Assembly: GCA_002396885.1 (NCBI GenBank)
Contig: DGXY01000007.1
Coordinates: forward strand, 66,392 to 130,391
Direction of reading: 5' to 3'
Length of the DNA: 64,000 nucleotides
Origin: Akkermansiaceae bacterium UBA5020
Lineage (GTDB): Bacteria > Verrucomicrobiota > Verrucomicrobiia > Verrucomicrobiales > DEV007
The position numbers and the translations under genes were made by a program. Positions 54,281-63,849 of this stretch are shown one piece after another. How positions within the stretch are numbered: the stretch's first letter is position 1; each line of letters begins with the position of its first letter. The notes beneath the pieces were generated by a model, which did not search any database, was not told the DNA's origin, and worked only from the letters and a program-made list of their open reading frames with translations.

Positions 54281-56425
54281 ATGGCTTCGCTCCGCCTTCC
54301 CCTTTTCGCCCTCGCCGGACTCCTCATCGGGCCCGCTTTCTCCCAATCGACGCCCGTGCGGGACAAGAACGTCGAGGCCCGCCTCGTCGCGAGCGTTTCG
54401 ACGATCCAACCGGGCGTGCCCTTCACCCTCGGGCTCCAGTTCACGATCGACCGCACCTGGCACACCTACTGGGCGAACCCGGGCGACACCGGCATCCCCA
54501 CCTCGCTGAATCTCACCCTCCCCGAGGGTTTCACGGCCGGTCCACTCCAGTTTCCCGTGCCGAAAAAATTCATCACCGACTACGGCTTCGGGGTGAAGGA
54601 GGCGGGCTTCGGCTACGAGACCTCCGTGATCCATCCCATGACGATCACGCCACCCGCGACCCTGACACCCGGACAAAAAATCACCCTCTCGGGCAAGGCG
54701 GGCTGGCTCATGTGTGACCCCAACACCTGCGTCCCGGGCAAGGCTGATCTTTCCATCGCCCTTGAGGTCGGCTCCGCCGCCGCGCCTTCGCCAGAGGCCA
54801 CCGCGATCGCCTCCGCCGTTTCCCGACTGCCCCAGCCCGTCACCACACCGATGAAGGTCGCGCTCGAGGGAGGAAATGTCGTCCTCACGGCGACCCTTCC
54901 TGCGGGATCCATCCCCGAGGGAGCCAAACTCGCCTTCCATCCTCTTAAGAACCAGGTCCTCGATCCTTTCGCCGATCCCGCCATCACCGTCGCGGGCGAA
55001 ACCGTCACGATCTCCAGTCCCAAACACGAATCCCTCACTGCCTCGCCCGCCGATTTCGCCGGAGTCCTCGCCGTCGAGGTGCCCGGGAAGAAGACCGGTT
55101 TCGACCTTTCCACGAGCGGTGTCGCCGCGACCGATCCGGGAACGTCGACCGCCGATCCTGACAAAACACCCGAAACCACCTCGCCCTCCACCGCCACTCC
55201 GGAGGAGCTTCCCTTTGGCGGCGGACTGTTCGGCGTGCTCCTCGCCGCCTTCCTCGGCGGGATCATCCTGAACGTGATGCCCTGCGTCTTTCCCGTGATT
55301 TCACTGAAGGTGATGTCCTTCGTCGGGCAAGCCGGCGAGGACCGGAAGAAGGTCTTCGCCCACTCCGCGACCTTCGCCCTCGGCATTCTCGTCTTCTTCT
55401 GGGCCCTCACGATCATGATGCTCGTGATCAAGTCCGCGAGCGGCGGCGAGGTCGGCTGGGGGGCCCAGCTCCAGTTTCCCGGTGTCGTCATCGGGCTCAT
55501 TGTCATCATGGTCCTCGTCGCGATGAGCCTTTTCGGCGTCTTTGAAATCGGGGCCTCCATGACCGCGGTCGGCGGCGATCTCGCGAACAAATCTGGCTAC
55601 GCCGGCAGCTTTTGGAGCGGTGCCCTCGCCGTGCTCCTCGCCACCCCTTGCACCGCGCCCCTCATGGCCCCGGCGATCGGCTTCGCCCTCGCGCAATCGG
55701 CTCCGATCATGTTCCTCGTTTTCACGACCCTCGGACTCGGACTCGCCGCACCCTATTTCCTCTTCGCGATCTTTCCGAAACTGCTCGACGTCCTCCCCGC
55801 CCCCGGCGCGTGGATGGAGACCTTCAAGCAGTTCATGGGGTTCCCCATGCTCGCGGTCGTCGTCTGGCTCTCCGGCGTGCTCTCGAAGCAACTCGACACC
55901 GCCGGACTCCAGTGGGCCCTCGCCTCCGTTCTGTTGGTGGCATTGTCAGGATGGATCCTCGGCCGTTTCACCGGATTCGAGCGCCCCGCCCCGGCGCGGA
56001 TGAAGGGCCGCCTCACTGCCCTCCTCGTTTTTCTTCTCGCCCTCGGCGTCGCTTGGGAAGCCACCGCGAAACGTCCTCCGGCGAACACGATCGACATCGC
56101 CGACGTCATCGCGAAACACCGCGCCGAAGGCAAACACGTCTTCGTCGATTTCACCGCCGAGTGGTGCGTCACCTGCAAGGTCAACAAACGCGTCGCGATC
56201 AACACCGAGGCGGTTCAGAATGCCTTCCGGGATCACAACGTCGCCTTCGTCACCGCCGACTGGACGAACGAGGATCCGAGCATCACGAAGCTCCTTGCCG
56301 AATTCGGCCGGGCCGGGGTGCCATTTTACCTGCTCTATCCGTCCGACGCGGGCAAGGAGCCGATCCGCTTCGGCGACGGGATCTTGACGCAGGGAGCAAT
56401 TCTCGAGGCGATCGGGAAGTTGTGA
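54281..56425 (+). CDS. DsbD-like thiol:disulfide interchange protein with thioredoxin domain
   Basis: A 714-residue inner-membrane protein. A signal peptide leads into a periplasmic DsbD-alpha-like domain (WHTYWANPGDTGIPT). An eight-helix transmembrane unit follows, carrying C335 in NVMPCVFPV and C457 in LLATPCTAPLM, the electron-transfer Cys pair. The C-terminal thioredoxin-like domain has AEWCVTCK (C629 and C632). It passes electrons from cytoplasmic thioredoxin to periplasmic partners, for example for cytochrome c maturation, which suits the many CxxCH proteins nearby (inference). The arrangement resembles DsbD/ScsB-type proteins. Confidence 0.9.
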   Translation: MASLRLPLFALAGLLIGPAFSQSTPVRDKNVEARLVASVSTIQPGVPFTLGLQFTIDRTWHTYWANPGDTGIPTSLNLTLPEGFTAGPLQFPVPKKFITDYGFGVKEAGFGYETSVIHPMTITPPATLTPGQKITLSGKAGWLMCDPNTCVPGKADLSIALEVGSAAAPSPEATAIASAVSRLPQPVTTPMKVALEGGNVVLTATLPAGSIPEGAKLAFHPLKNQVLDPFADPAITVAGETVTISSPKHESLTASPADFAGVLAVEVPGKKTGFDLSTSGVAATDPGTSTADPDKTPETTSPSTATPEELPFGGGLFGVLLAAFLGGIILNVMPCVFPVISLKVMSFVGQAGEDRKKVFAHSATFALGILVFFWALTIMMLVIKSASGGEVGWGAQLQFPGVVIGLIVIMVLVAMSLFGVFEIGASMTAVGGDLANKSGYAGSFWSGALAVLLATPCTAPLMAPAIGFALAQSAPIMFLVFTTLGLGLAAPYFLFAIFPKLLDVLPAPGAWMETFKQFMGFPMLAVVVWLSGVLSKQLDTAGLQWALASVLLVALSGWILGRFTGFERPAPARMKGRLTALLVFLLALGVAWEATAKRPPANTIDIADVIAKHRAEGKHVFVDFTAEWCVTCKVNKRVAINTEAVQNAFRDHNVAFVTADWTNEDPSITKLLAEFGRAGVPFYLLYPSDAGKEPIRFGDGILTQGAILEAIGKL

Positions 56426-56844
56426 TTTGAGGCCGATTGGCCACCCGCCTCAACCGGCGGGACGCCGGTTCCACGTGGCACCGGCATCTTGCCGGTGGAC
56501 CGGCGAGGGGGACGGCAATTTCCCAACTGACACCGAATGTTCCCACGGAACGACGTCGGAACGGATTAGAGACAATCCACCATTGCTTGGCGGGGCGTGT
56601 CCGCGACGTGCTGCTCCACGAAGGTCGACCCGTCGTGCTCGGTGATGAAAGGGTAGAGAGGCAAATCGTTTCTGGGTTGTCTCCCCTCCCCACCCGCCCG
56701 CAACCACGCCCGGAACGTCCGTGGTGATCGCGTCGGTCAATGACTGAGTAAAACCCACACACCCCTCCCCAAGCACGTCCCGCTTTTCCCTGATCCCGCC
56801 ATTTCCCGTGACCGGGTTTCCTCCTTACTCTGGAAGCTGCCGTC
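56426..56844. other. Intergenic region with paired REP-like hairpins
   Basis: This 419-bp gap holds two compact hairpins at its left end (listed separately). The rest (56500-56844) has only short overlapping open frames with no motif or signal peptide; I see no gene there. Confidence 0.6.
56452..56497. repeat. Two REP-like hairpins around a CCACGTGG palindrome
   Basis: AACCGGCG-GGA-CGCCGGTT (56452-56470) and CACCGGCA-TCT-TGCCGGTG (56479-56497) are both perfect 8-bp stems with 3-nt loops, separated exactly by the palindrome CCACGTGG (56471-56478). The same 8-bp stem and 3-nt loop design appears at 29529-29547. This fits a REP/palindromic-unit family rather than a simple terminator; no T-run follows. 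Confidence 0.7.
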
Positions 56845-59556
56845 ATGAAGATCCTCGTCTCCCGCTTTCTCGCCGCAGGGCTGCTTGTTTTTCCGATCAC
56901 TTCCGCCCTCCACGCTCAAACCCCGGCCGAACCGGAGGTCTCGGCGGAGGAATTCCCCCGCGCTCCCGCGACAGAACCGTCCGATGCACTCGCGACCTTC
57001 GAGATCGCGCCGGGCTTCGATCTCACCCTCGCCGCCCACGAACCGGCCGTGGTCGATCCCATCGCGATGGCCTTCGATGAAAAGGGCCGCGCTTATGTCG
57101 TCGAAATGGTCGGCTACTCGGAACGCCGCGACGATGAGGTCTGCCAGGTGCGCCTGCTCACCGACGTGGACGGCGACGGCAAGTTCGACCAAAGCGTCGT
57201 CTTCAAAAACAAGCTGAAGTGGCCCAGCGCGATCCTCTGCTACCAGGGCGGGGTTTTCGTCGGTGCTTCGCCGGACCTCTATTACTTCAAGGACACCGAC
57301 GGCGACGGAGTCTGCGACGAAGAACGCACCGTCTTCACCGGATTCGGCAGCGAGATGGAACGGCTCAACATGCAGGCCCTTTTCAATAGTCTGAGATGGG
57401 GTCCCGACAACCGCATCTGGGGGGCCACGGCGGGAAACGGCGGCATCATCACCCGTCCTGACAAACCCACCATCGCTCCCTTGAACGTGCGCGGTTCGGA
57501 CTTTTCCTTCGATCCCGAGTTGCTCGATCTCCGCACCGAAAGCGGCACCGCGCAATATGGCATGAGCTATGATTCGCTCGGGCGCCGCTATGTCTGCGCA
57601 AATTCGCGTCATCTCGTCTGGGTCGCCTACGAGCGACATCAGGTGAAAGCGAATCCGTGGTTCAGTCTACCCGCCCCGCTCGTCGACATCCCGGCCGATG
57701 GCCCGGCCCCCACGGTGCATCGCATCAGCCCGGACGAACCTTGGCGGATTGTCAGGACCCGCTGGCGGGTCGCCGGTGTGGTGAAAGGCATCGTCGAGGG
57801 CGGAGGCCGCGTCTCGGGTTTCCTCGTCGCATCCACCGGCGTGCACCTCTATTGGGGCGACGCCTTTCCCGCGGAGTTCCGCGACAATTCCTTCACCGGC
57901 GATGTCGGGAGCAATCTGATCCATCGCAAAATCGTGAAGACGCAGCCCGGCTCGGTGCAGCCGGTGGCAATGCGGCCCGATCCGGAGGAAAAGACGGAGT
58001 TTCTCCGCAGCAGCGACTACTGGTTCCGCCCCACGAGCATCACGACGGGTCCCGATGGCTGCCTCTATGTCACCGACATGTACCGCGAGGTGATCGAGCA
58101 TCCCTGGTCGCTGCCCGAGCCGATCAAGAAACACCTCGACCTCAACAGCGGCAATGATCGCGGTCGCATCTACCGCATCGCGCCCGAAGGTTTTCAGAGT
58201 CCGGCGATTCCCGATCTTGGTACGCTCTCGGACGAGGAACTCGTCGCCCTGACAAAACACCCCAACGACTGGCACCGCACCACGGCTTGCCGCCTTCTCT
58301 ACGAACGCGGCAAGCCGGCCGATCCGGTCCCGGCGGTGGCGCCCTTTCCCGCCGGACTCGCCTCGGAGACTCCCCTACTCGATCAGATCGAGTCCGCCGC
58401 GGGCGACCGCTGGATGGAAGCCACGGTGCTGAATTCCCTGCGCACCCCCGCCGATCTCACCGCCGCGTGGAAGGCCGCAAGTGCCACGTCGACCGGCTTC
58501 CGAGCCCAGCTTGCGGGCATGATCGGACGCGCGAACGACACAGCGCTGCTTGCCACAGTGGCCGATGATCTCGCGGCCGGAAAGCCCGATGCGGGAACCG
58601 TCGAGCTGCTCTCGAGCCTGCGCGACGGACTGGCACGATCGAAAGGCGACTGGCGCGGACTTGCCGCCTCCTCCCGTTGGACCCAACTGACGGACCAGGC
58701 AGGCTCGTTGCTCGCCGATGCCTCGTCCACCACCGCTGCGCGCGTCGCCGCGGTGCGGCTCCTCGCCCTTTTGCCGACGCCGGATTCACCGTCGCGTCTG
58801 CAGGCGGTGCTTGCGGCAGGCAAAGCCGATCCGGCCCTCGCAGCCGCGCTCGTCGGCGCGATCTCCGATCTGGATTTTCTCATCGCACGTTTTGCGAAGC
58901 TCGAATCGTCGGCCCGCGATGAGCTGGGCGGACGCATCCTCGCGAGCGCGAAAAGTTCGACGACCTTTCTCGAAGCGGTCCGCGCCAAAACCGTGACCCT
59001 CGACGCTGCCCCCGCGAGCCTCATCGAAAACCTCCGCCGCCACGCGGATGCGGGCGTGCAGAAGCTCGCCGACGAGGTGTTGCCGCCGGTCGTGAAGCGG
59101 AGCGACGTGATCGCCCGTTATCAGCCGGCGCTGGCGAAAAAGGGCGATCCGGCGAAGGGCAAACTCGCCTTCATGAAGGCGTGCTTCGCCTGCCACAAAT
59201 CGCACGAGGGCGAGGGCATGCAGCTCGGACCGCCCATCGCGAGTTTTGCCTCGGCGGGGGCGGAGACGCTGCTCGGCAACATCCTCGACCCGAACCGCGA
59301 AGTCGCTCCCCTCTACCAAGCCTACACTTACGAACTGACCGATGGCACTACCGCGACGGGATTCATCCTCACAGAAAATTCGTCCGAGATCACCCTGCGG
59401 ATGCCGGGAGGGATCGACAAGACCTTCCCGCGCCATCAGGTCGCCTCGATGAAGGGTTTGGGACAATCGCTCATGCCCGAGGGTCTCGAAGCGACGGTGA
59501 CGGTCGAGGAGATGGCCGATCTGCTGGCGTATTTGCTGACGCCGCCGAAGCGGTAA
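56845..59556 (+). CDS. PVC-type membrane-bound dehydrogenase with C-terminal heme-binding CxxCH domain
   Basis: The 903-residue protein has a signal peptide (FLAAGLLVFPITSALHAQ). From about residue 48 it has the PVC putative membrane-bound dehydrogenase domain (FEIAPGFDLTLAAHEP, FDEKGRAYVVEMVGYSER, LTDVDGDGKFD), a propeller related to sugar dehydrogenases. The middle is helical, HEAT-like (about residues 480-740). The C-terminus is the family's heme-binding domain: KACFACHKSHEGEG supplies CxxCH, then ILDPNREVAPLYQAYTYEL. It is probably a periplasmic sugar or alcohol oxidoreductase, electron acceptor unknown. It is not paired with a PSD1 gene here. Confidence 0.9.
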   Translation: MKILVSRFLAAGLLVFPITSALHAQTPAEPEVSAEEFPRAPATEPSDALATFEIAPGFDLTLAAHEPAVVDPIAMAFDEKGRAYVVEMVGYSERRDDEVCQVRLLTDVDGDGKFDQSVVFKNKLKWPSAILCYQGGVFVGASPDLYYFKDTDGDGVCDEERTVFTGFGSEMERLNMQALFNSLRWGPDNRIWGATAGNGGIITRPDKPTIAPLNVRGSDFSFDPELLDLRTESGTAQYGMSYDSLGRRYVCANSRHLVWVAYERHQVKANPWFSLPAPLVDIPADGPAPTVHRISPDEPWRIVRTRWRVAGVVKGIVEGGGRVSGFLVASTGVHLYWGDAFPAEFRDNSFTGDVGSNLIHRKIVKTQPGSVQPVAMRPDPEEKTEFLRSSDYWFRPTSITTGPDGCLYVTDMYREVIEHPWSLPEPIKKHLDLNSGNDRGRIYRIAPEGFQSPAIPDLGTLSDEELVALTKHPNDWHRTTACRLLYERGKPADPVPAVAPFPAGLASETPLLDQIESAAGDRWMEATVLNSLRTPADLTAAWKAASATSTGFRAQLAGMIGRANDTALLATVADDLAAGKPDAGTVELLSSLRDGLARSKGDWRGLAASSRWTQLTDQAGSLLADASSTTAARVAAVRLLALLPTPDSPSRLQAVLAAGKADPALAAALVGAISDLDFLIARFAKLESSARDELGGRILASAKSSTTFLEAVRAKTVTLDAAPASLIENLRRHADAGVQKLADEVLPPVVKRSDVIARYQPALAKKGDPAKGKLAFMKACFACHKSHEGEGMQLGPPIASFASAGAETLLGNILDPNREVAPLYQAYTYELTDGTTATGFILTENSSEITLRMPGGIDKTFPRHQVASMKGLGQSLMPEGLEATVTVEEMADLLAYLLTPPKR

Positions 59557-59664
59557 CTTCACGTCGTGGATGATCCGGCGGGCACGCGGGAGCGCGCCCC
59601 TCCAGCGACTCCGTCGCTTTTCCTGTTTGCCGGTGATCGTGGTTCGGTCGATGATCGGCGGGAG

Positions 59665-60609
59665 ATGTTGTTTCAGATTTTTGTCGATGTCGCCCTGCCC
59701 ATCCTTGCCCTCGTCGGGCTCGGCTGGGGGCTCGACCGTCTCTTCGGGCTCGACCTGAAGACGCTGGTGAAGCTGAACCTCTACCTCTTCGTCCCCGCTT
59801 TCATCCTCGTGCGGCTCTCGACCTCGAATCTCAACGCCATCATAGGTCTGAAGGTCGTCGCCTTCACCGTTTCAGTCATCCTCACGATGGGAGCGCTGAG
59901 CTGGATCGCCTGCGCCATCCGCAAGCAACCGCCCGGCCAGCGCTACGCGATGAAGCTGAGCACGATGATCTACAACTGCGGGAACTGGGGGATCCCGCTG
60001 ATGACGCTCGCCTTTTCCGACCTCGGCCCCGTCATCCAGGTCTTCGTCCTCGCGACGATGAATCTCACGAGCTTCTCCCTCGGCGTCTTTCTTGCGAATG
60101 CGGGCAGCAGCGAACGAAAGGGCTGGTTCCTGCCCATCCTCAAACAGCCCTCGCCCTACGCGATCCTCCTCGCCCTCGTTCTCCGGGGGATCGGAAATCC
60201 GCTCGAGGACGTCATCTTCGTGTGGACGCCCCTGACCTACCTCGCCGATGGACTGCTCGGCTTCGCCCTCATCACCCTCGGCGTGCAGCTCTCGCAGACC
60301 AAACCTCCGGCGCCGGTGGGAAATCTCGGGATCGCCCTGATCATCCGTCTCGTCGGCGGACCGCTCGCGGCCTGCGCCTTGACCTGGGCCTTCGGTTTCC
60401 GCGGGGAAACGGCCGCGATCCTCATCCTCGGCACGGCCGCGCCAACGGCGGTGAACGCCGCCCTCCTCGCGCACGAGTTCCGGGGCGACGCACGCTTCGC
60501 CGCCGCCGCGGTGCTCTATTCGACCCTGCTCGCCGCTGTCGTCGTGACCGTGCTGCTCGCGATCCTGCGGGCGGGTTGGATTCCCTGGGCAGTGCCAGGG
60601 GTGGGGTGA
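59665..60609 (+). CDS. AEC-family transporter (auxin efflux carrier-like permease)
   Basis: An integral membrane protein of 314 residues with two sets of five helices. The start was placed at ATG 59665 (MLFQIFVDVALPILALVGLG), which begins helix 1 and gives the family's usual length; a GTG at 59566 would add 33 residues without membrane content. Conserved features include the helix LYLFVPAFILVRL, the NxGNWGIPLM motif (YNCGNWGIPL) and the second-half LGTAAPTAVNAALLAHEF. It probably transports small organic acids or similar anions. Its stop abuts the stop of the convergent isomerase-like gene with no gap. Confidence 0.85.
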   Translation: MLFQIFVDVALPILALVGLGWGLDRLFGLDLKTLVKLNLYLFVPAFILVRLSTSNLNAIIGLKVVAFTVSVILTMGALSWIACAIRKQPPGQRYAMKLSTMIYNCGNWGIPLMTLAFSDLGPVIQVFVLATMNLTSFSLGVFLANAGSSERKGWFLPILKQPSPYAILLALVLRGIGNPLEDVIFVWTPLTYLADGLLGFALITLGVQLSQTKPPAPVGNLGIALIIRLVGGPLAACALTWAFGFRGETAAILILGTAAPTAVNAALLAHEFRGDARFAAAAVLYSTLLAAVVVTVLLAILRAGWIPWAVPGVG

Positions 60610-61482
60610 TCAAAGCCCCTTCAGATAGTCCATGCTCATCCCGATGCTCTTCACCGGATCGGGCGATTGATCCTGCTCGACGTGGGCGTGGGCGACTCCA
60701 GCGAGGGCGGCGGCTTCGATGATGGGTTCCATCGGAATGATTCCCTGGCCGAGCTCCTTGAAGGCATCGGCCGGCACGCTGCCGAATTGAGGCAGGGTCA
60801 ATCCGGCCTTGAGATCCTTCAGGTGGATCTGCGAGACACGGCCCTTCAGCTTCCCGAGGAGCTCGACCGGATCGAGTCCACCAAGCTTCACCCAGAAGAC
60901 ATCGAGCTCGAATTTCATCTCGGGCGAGAACTCGGCCATGAAAACCTCGTAGCCCGACTTGCCGCCCTCGAGCGGTTGGAATTCGAATTGGTGGTTGTGA
61001 TAGGCGAGCTGGATGCCCGCTTCCTTGGCAAGAGCGGCACCCGCGTTGCAACGCTCGGCGAGGCGTTTGTAGTCGTCGGCGGTCTTGCGCGTGTCGGCGT
61101 GGAGGTAGGGAATGACGAGGTGGGAGAGCCCGGCATTCTTCGCCTTCTGGAGGATCTCAGCGAAGGGCGCTACGCCCGCCTTGTCCGGATCGGTCACGGA
61201 TTCCCAGGCGAAATGCGAGGAGTTCGCGGCCATGCCGAGATCCTTCGAGACCTTGATCATTTCAAGCGAATTGGCGCCAGGAGCATCGTAGGGCTCGACC
61301 TGCCGGTATCCGGCCGCGGCGACGGCCTTGAGGGTGCCGGGAAGGTCGGCCTTGATCTGATCGCGCAGGGTGTAGAGCTGGATCCCGATGTTCTTGCGAT
61401 AGGGATTATCCGCCTCGAGGGCGAAGGCGGGGACGCTGAGAAAAGAGGCAAGCGAAGTCTGGAGGAAATGGCGACGATTCAT
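60610..61482 (-). CDS. Sugar phosphate isomerase/epimerase-like TIM barrel, RR-motif export signal
   Basis: A xylose-isomerase-like TIM barrel (AP endonuclease 2 superfamily) of 290 residues. The N-terminal NRRHFLQTSLASFLSVPAFA is a likely twin-arginine signal, so the enzyme probably works in the periplasm. The barrel opens IGIQLYTLRDQI and has the metal-site segments YHNHQFEF, KFELDVFWVKLGG (Asp) and HLKDLK. Such exported isomerase-like proteins are very common in Verrucomicrobiota and Planctomycetota; substrates are mostly unknown. Confidence 0.88.
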   Translation of the reverse strand: MNRRHFLQTSLASFLSVPAFALEADNPYRKNIGIQLYTLRDQIKADLPGTLKAVAAAGYRQVEPYDAPGANSLEMIKVSKDLGMAANSSHFAWESVTDPDKAGVAPFAEILQKAKNAGLSHLVIPYLHADTRKTADDYKRLAERCNAGAALAKEAGIQLAYHNHQFEFQPLEGGKSGYEVFMAEFSPEMKFELDVFWVKLGGLDPVELLGKLKGRVSQIHLKDLKAGLTLPQFGSVPADAFKELGQGIIPMEPIIEAAALAGVAHAHVEQDQSPDPVKSIGMSMDYLKGL

Positions 61483-61518
61483 GATGGGGGCGTCTTTTAA
61501 CCGATACCGTTCGAAAGG

Positions 61519-62745
61519 TCAATCAAAGCGCAGGTAGATCCCCTTCAGATACTCCCCCTCGGGAAAGGTCGCGTGGTGATCGGGGGCATGCTGCGTGGTT
61601 TCGATCTCCTCGAAACGCCGTCCCGATTGCCTTGCGGCCTGGCGCACCGCTCCGAAAAACTCGTCCGCGCTGACATGGGCGGAGCATGAGGCGGCGAGGA
61701 GGATGCCCCCTCCGCGCAGGAGGCGGATCGCATTCGCATTCAGCCGACCGTAGGCCTGAATCGCGCGGTTGCGCTCGACCTCGCGTTTCGCGAGCGAGGG
61801 CGGATCGGTGATGACGAGATCGTAGGAAACATCGCGGATGTGGTCGATCCAGGCGAAGGCGTCGTCCTGCACCGTGAGATGCCGGCACGCGGCCACCTGC
61901 GGGTCCTCGCGATTGAGGGAGAAATTCCGCACCGCCGCCTCGAGGGCGTGCGCGCTGAGATCGAGATCGGTCACTGAATTCGAACCGCCCCGCGCGGCGT
62001 GCAGGGAAAAACCGCCCGTGAAACTGAAGGCATTCAAGACGTCGCGCCCCTTCGCGAGTTGTCCGATCCGTCTCCGATTTTCGCGCTGATCGAGAAAGAA
62101 GCCGGTCTTCTGCCCTTTCAAGACATCGGCTTCGAAACGCAATCCCCCCTCGAGAAAAACGACCGGCCCTTCGAGCGGAGGTCCGTGAAGAATCGTGCCG
62201 TCTGCATGACCCGATTCGCCCGCCTTCTCCTCGAGATTGCGGCTGAGCCGCAGAACGAGTCGCTCAGGTCCGAGGCGGTCGAGAAAAATCTCCTTCACCA
62301 TTTCGAGCCGCTCAAGCCAGGCCGGGCTGTAAAGTTTCACGACGAGGGTGGTATCGTAGCGGTCGAGGACAAGTCCAGGCCAGCCGTCGCTCTCGCCGTT
62401 GAGGAGCCGAATCCCGTTCGTCCGAGCATCGGCGATCCCCTCGCGACGCGCCAGGGCCGCTTCGAGACTTGTCCGCCACCACGCCTCGTCGATCGTGGCG
62501 GGTTTGCCGGCGTGGAGAATGCGCACCCGGAGCGGTGAATCGGGATCGTAGAAGCCGACCGCGAGGAATTTGTCGCGCCGGTCGTAGATCACCGCGAGCT
62601 CACCCGCGGCACCCTCGCGATTCTGTTCGCGAATGCTTTCCGAGTAGACCCAGGGATGCCCACTCCGCACGACGGACTCGGCCGTCGGGCGCAAGGTGAG
62701 CTTGAGCCGTGGCAAGGTTCGGGAGTTGTCGGGAGGGGCTTCCAT
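61519..62745 (-). CDS. RlmI-like class I SAM-dependent rRNA methyltransferase with PUA domain
   Basis: The 408-residue protein has an N-terminal PUA domain ([12 protein letters not shown], then [11 protein letters not shown]), the middle EEHEH-like region with [10 protein letters not shown], and a Rossmann domain: [17 protein letters not shown] (SAM site), [12 protein letters not shown], and [12 protein letters not shown], in which DPP is the active-site motif. This matches RlmI-type 23S rRNA cytosine C5-methyltransferases. The exact target base cannot be read from sequence. It is divergent from the hydrolase gene, with an AT-rich 81-bp gap. Confidence 0.9.
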   Translation of the reverse strand: MEAPPDNSRTLPRLKLTLRPTAESVVRSGHPWVYSESIREQNREGAAGELAVIYDRRDKFLAVGFYDPDSPLRVRILHAGKPATIDEAWWRTSLEAALARREGIADARTNGIRLLNGESDGWPGLVLDRYDTTLVVKLYSPAWLERLEMVKEIFLDRLGPERLVLRLSRNLEEKAGESGHADGTILHGPPLEGPVVFLEGGLRFEADVLKGQKTGFFLDQRENRRRIGQLAKGRDVLNAFSFTGGFSLHAARGGSNSVTDLDLSAHALEAAVRNFSLNREDPQVAACRHLTVQDDAFAWIDHIRDVSYDLVITDPPSLAKREVERNRAIQAYGRLNANAIRLLRGGGILLAASCSAHVSADEFFGAVRQAARQSGRRFEEIETTQHAPDHHATFPEGEYLKGIYLRFD

Positions 62746-62826
62746 GGGGTGCGAACTGGGCGAATTAGTTAAGATTTCTTAAATTCCCCGCTTGTCTTTC
62801 TTGATCCATGGGGGATCTCCTTTCTC

Positions 62827-63849
62827 ATGACGAGCAGCGCAAGCGAGAAGTCCTGTCGCCGGAGAAAATCTCTCCTGCTAGCTCTGGCGTTTCTCGCCGG
62901 AGCGCTCGGCCAGACCGGATGCGTCACGACGGGCAAACCCGGAGCAAAGGCAGCGACTCCCGATCTTCCCAGGGAATCGTCCTTTGTCAGGAGCGAAGTC
63001 GCGATTCCCGCTACGGAGCGTTCTTATCCGATGTGGCGGACGCGATCCGGCGGGCGCCCCGTCCTCCTGCTCCATCCGATCAACGGACTGAGCGGTGACT
63101 TCCTCCGCTTTGCCCTCGAACTGGAGTCCTGGGGCTACCGGGTCTATTTCCCGAGCCTCTACGGCGATCCGATCAAGGGTGAACCCGCCTTTGGATACGA
63201 CGAAGAGCTGGGCTCCATCAAACTGCTGCGCGAGAGCGGCACCTGGAATCCCGTCTCCCCGGAGTCGACCGGCCCGATCGTTGACGATGTCCGCACGATG
63301 GCGCGCTGGGTCTCGGGACAGGAGGGCGGACACGGCCTCATCGTCGTCGGCAACAGCCTCACCGGCACCTTTCCGCTCGCCCTGCTCGACGAGCCCTGCG
63401 TGAAAACCGCCGTCCTCGGCCAGCCCGCCCTTCCCGCGATGCGCGTGCCGCAGGTGATTCTGAGGATCCCTCAGTCGATGGAAAAGAGGCGCGCCCTCAC
63501 CCTGACCGACGCACAATGGAACTCGATTGCCGTCTCCCTGCGGAAGAATCCTGACAAACGCATCATCGGCTTCCACTATCGCGAAGATCCCATCGCCCCG
63601 ATCGAACGATTCGACTCGCTCCACGAACGGCTCGAGGCGGAGGGGCTCGCCGATCGCTTCAAGGCCTACGTCCTTTCACCCGACGGCGAAGCTTATGCCG
63701 CGGAACGTCGCGCCTGGGTCGTGGGATCCAACACCGTGGAGCGCCGCAAGATGGTCACGCCGCATTCGACCTATCTCGACGCGGAGAATCTGGAGGACCG
63801 GGAGTGGTTCCGAGGGCATTTGCAAAGGGCACTCACGATGGCGCACTAA
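62827..63849 (+). CDS. Alpha/beta-hydrolase lipoprotein (dienelactone hydrolase-like)
   Basis: The 340-residue protein has a basic N-terminus, then LLLALAFLAGALGQTGC, a lipobox with Cys at about residue 36, so it is probably a lipoprotein. The hydrolase domain starts VLLLHPINGLSGDFLRF (oxyanion region). The nucleophile motif GNSLTG carries Ser rather than the Cys of dienelactone hydrolases. REDPIAP and TPHSTYLD supply the likely Asp and His. Substrate unknown. Its stop codon coincides with the start of the terminal direct repeat. Confidence 0.8.
   Translation: MTSSASEKSCRRRKSLLLALAFLAGALGQTGCVTTGKPGAKAATPDLPRESSFVRSEVAIPATERSYPMWRTRSGGRPVLLLHPINGLSGDFLRFALELESWGYRVYFPSLYGDPIKGEPAFGYDEELGSIKLLRESGTWNPVSPESTGPIVDDVRTMARWVSGQEGGHGLIVVGNSLTGTFPLALLDEPCVKTAVLGQPALPAMRVPQVILRIPQSMEKRRALTLTDAQWNSIAVSLRKNPDKRIIGFHYREDPIAPIERFDSLHERLEAEGLADRFKAYVLSPDGEAYAAERRAWVVGSNTVERRKMVTPHSTYLDAENLEDREWFRGHLQRALTMAH

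Noticed and set aside
62769..62782. TTAAG-ATTT-CTTAA palindrome between the methyltransferase and hydrolase genes
   Set aside because: Five-base AT arms are easily expected by chance in this AT-rich gap and nothing else supports an operator.
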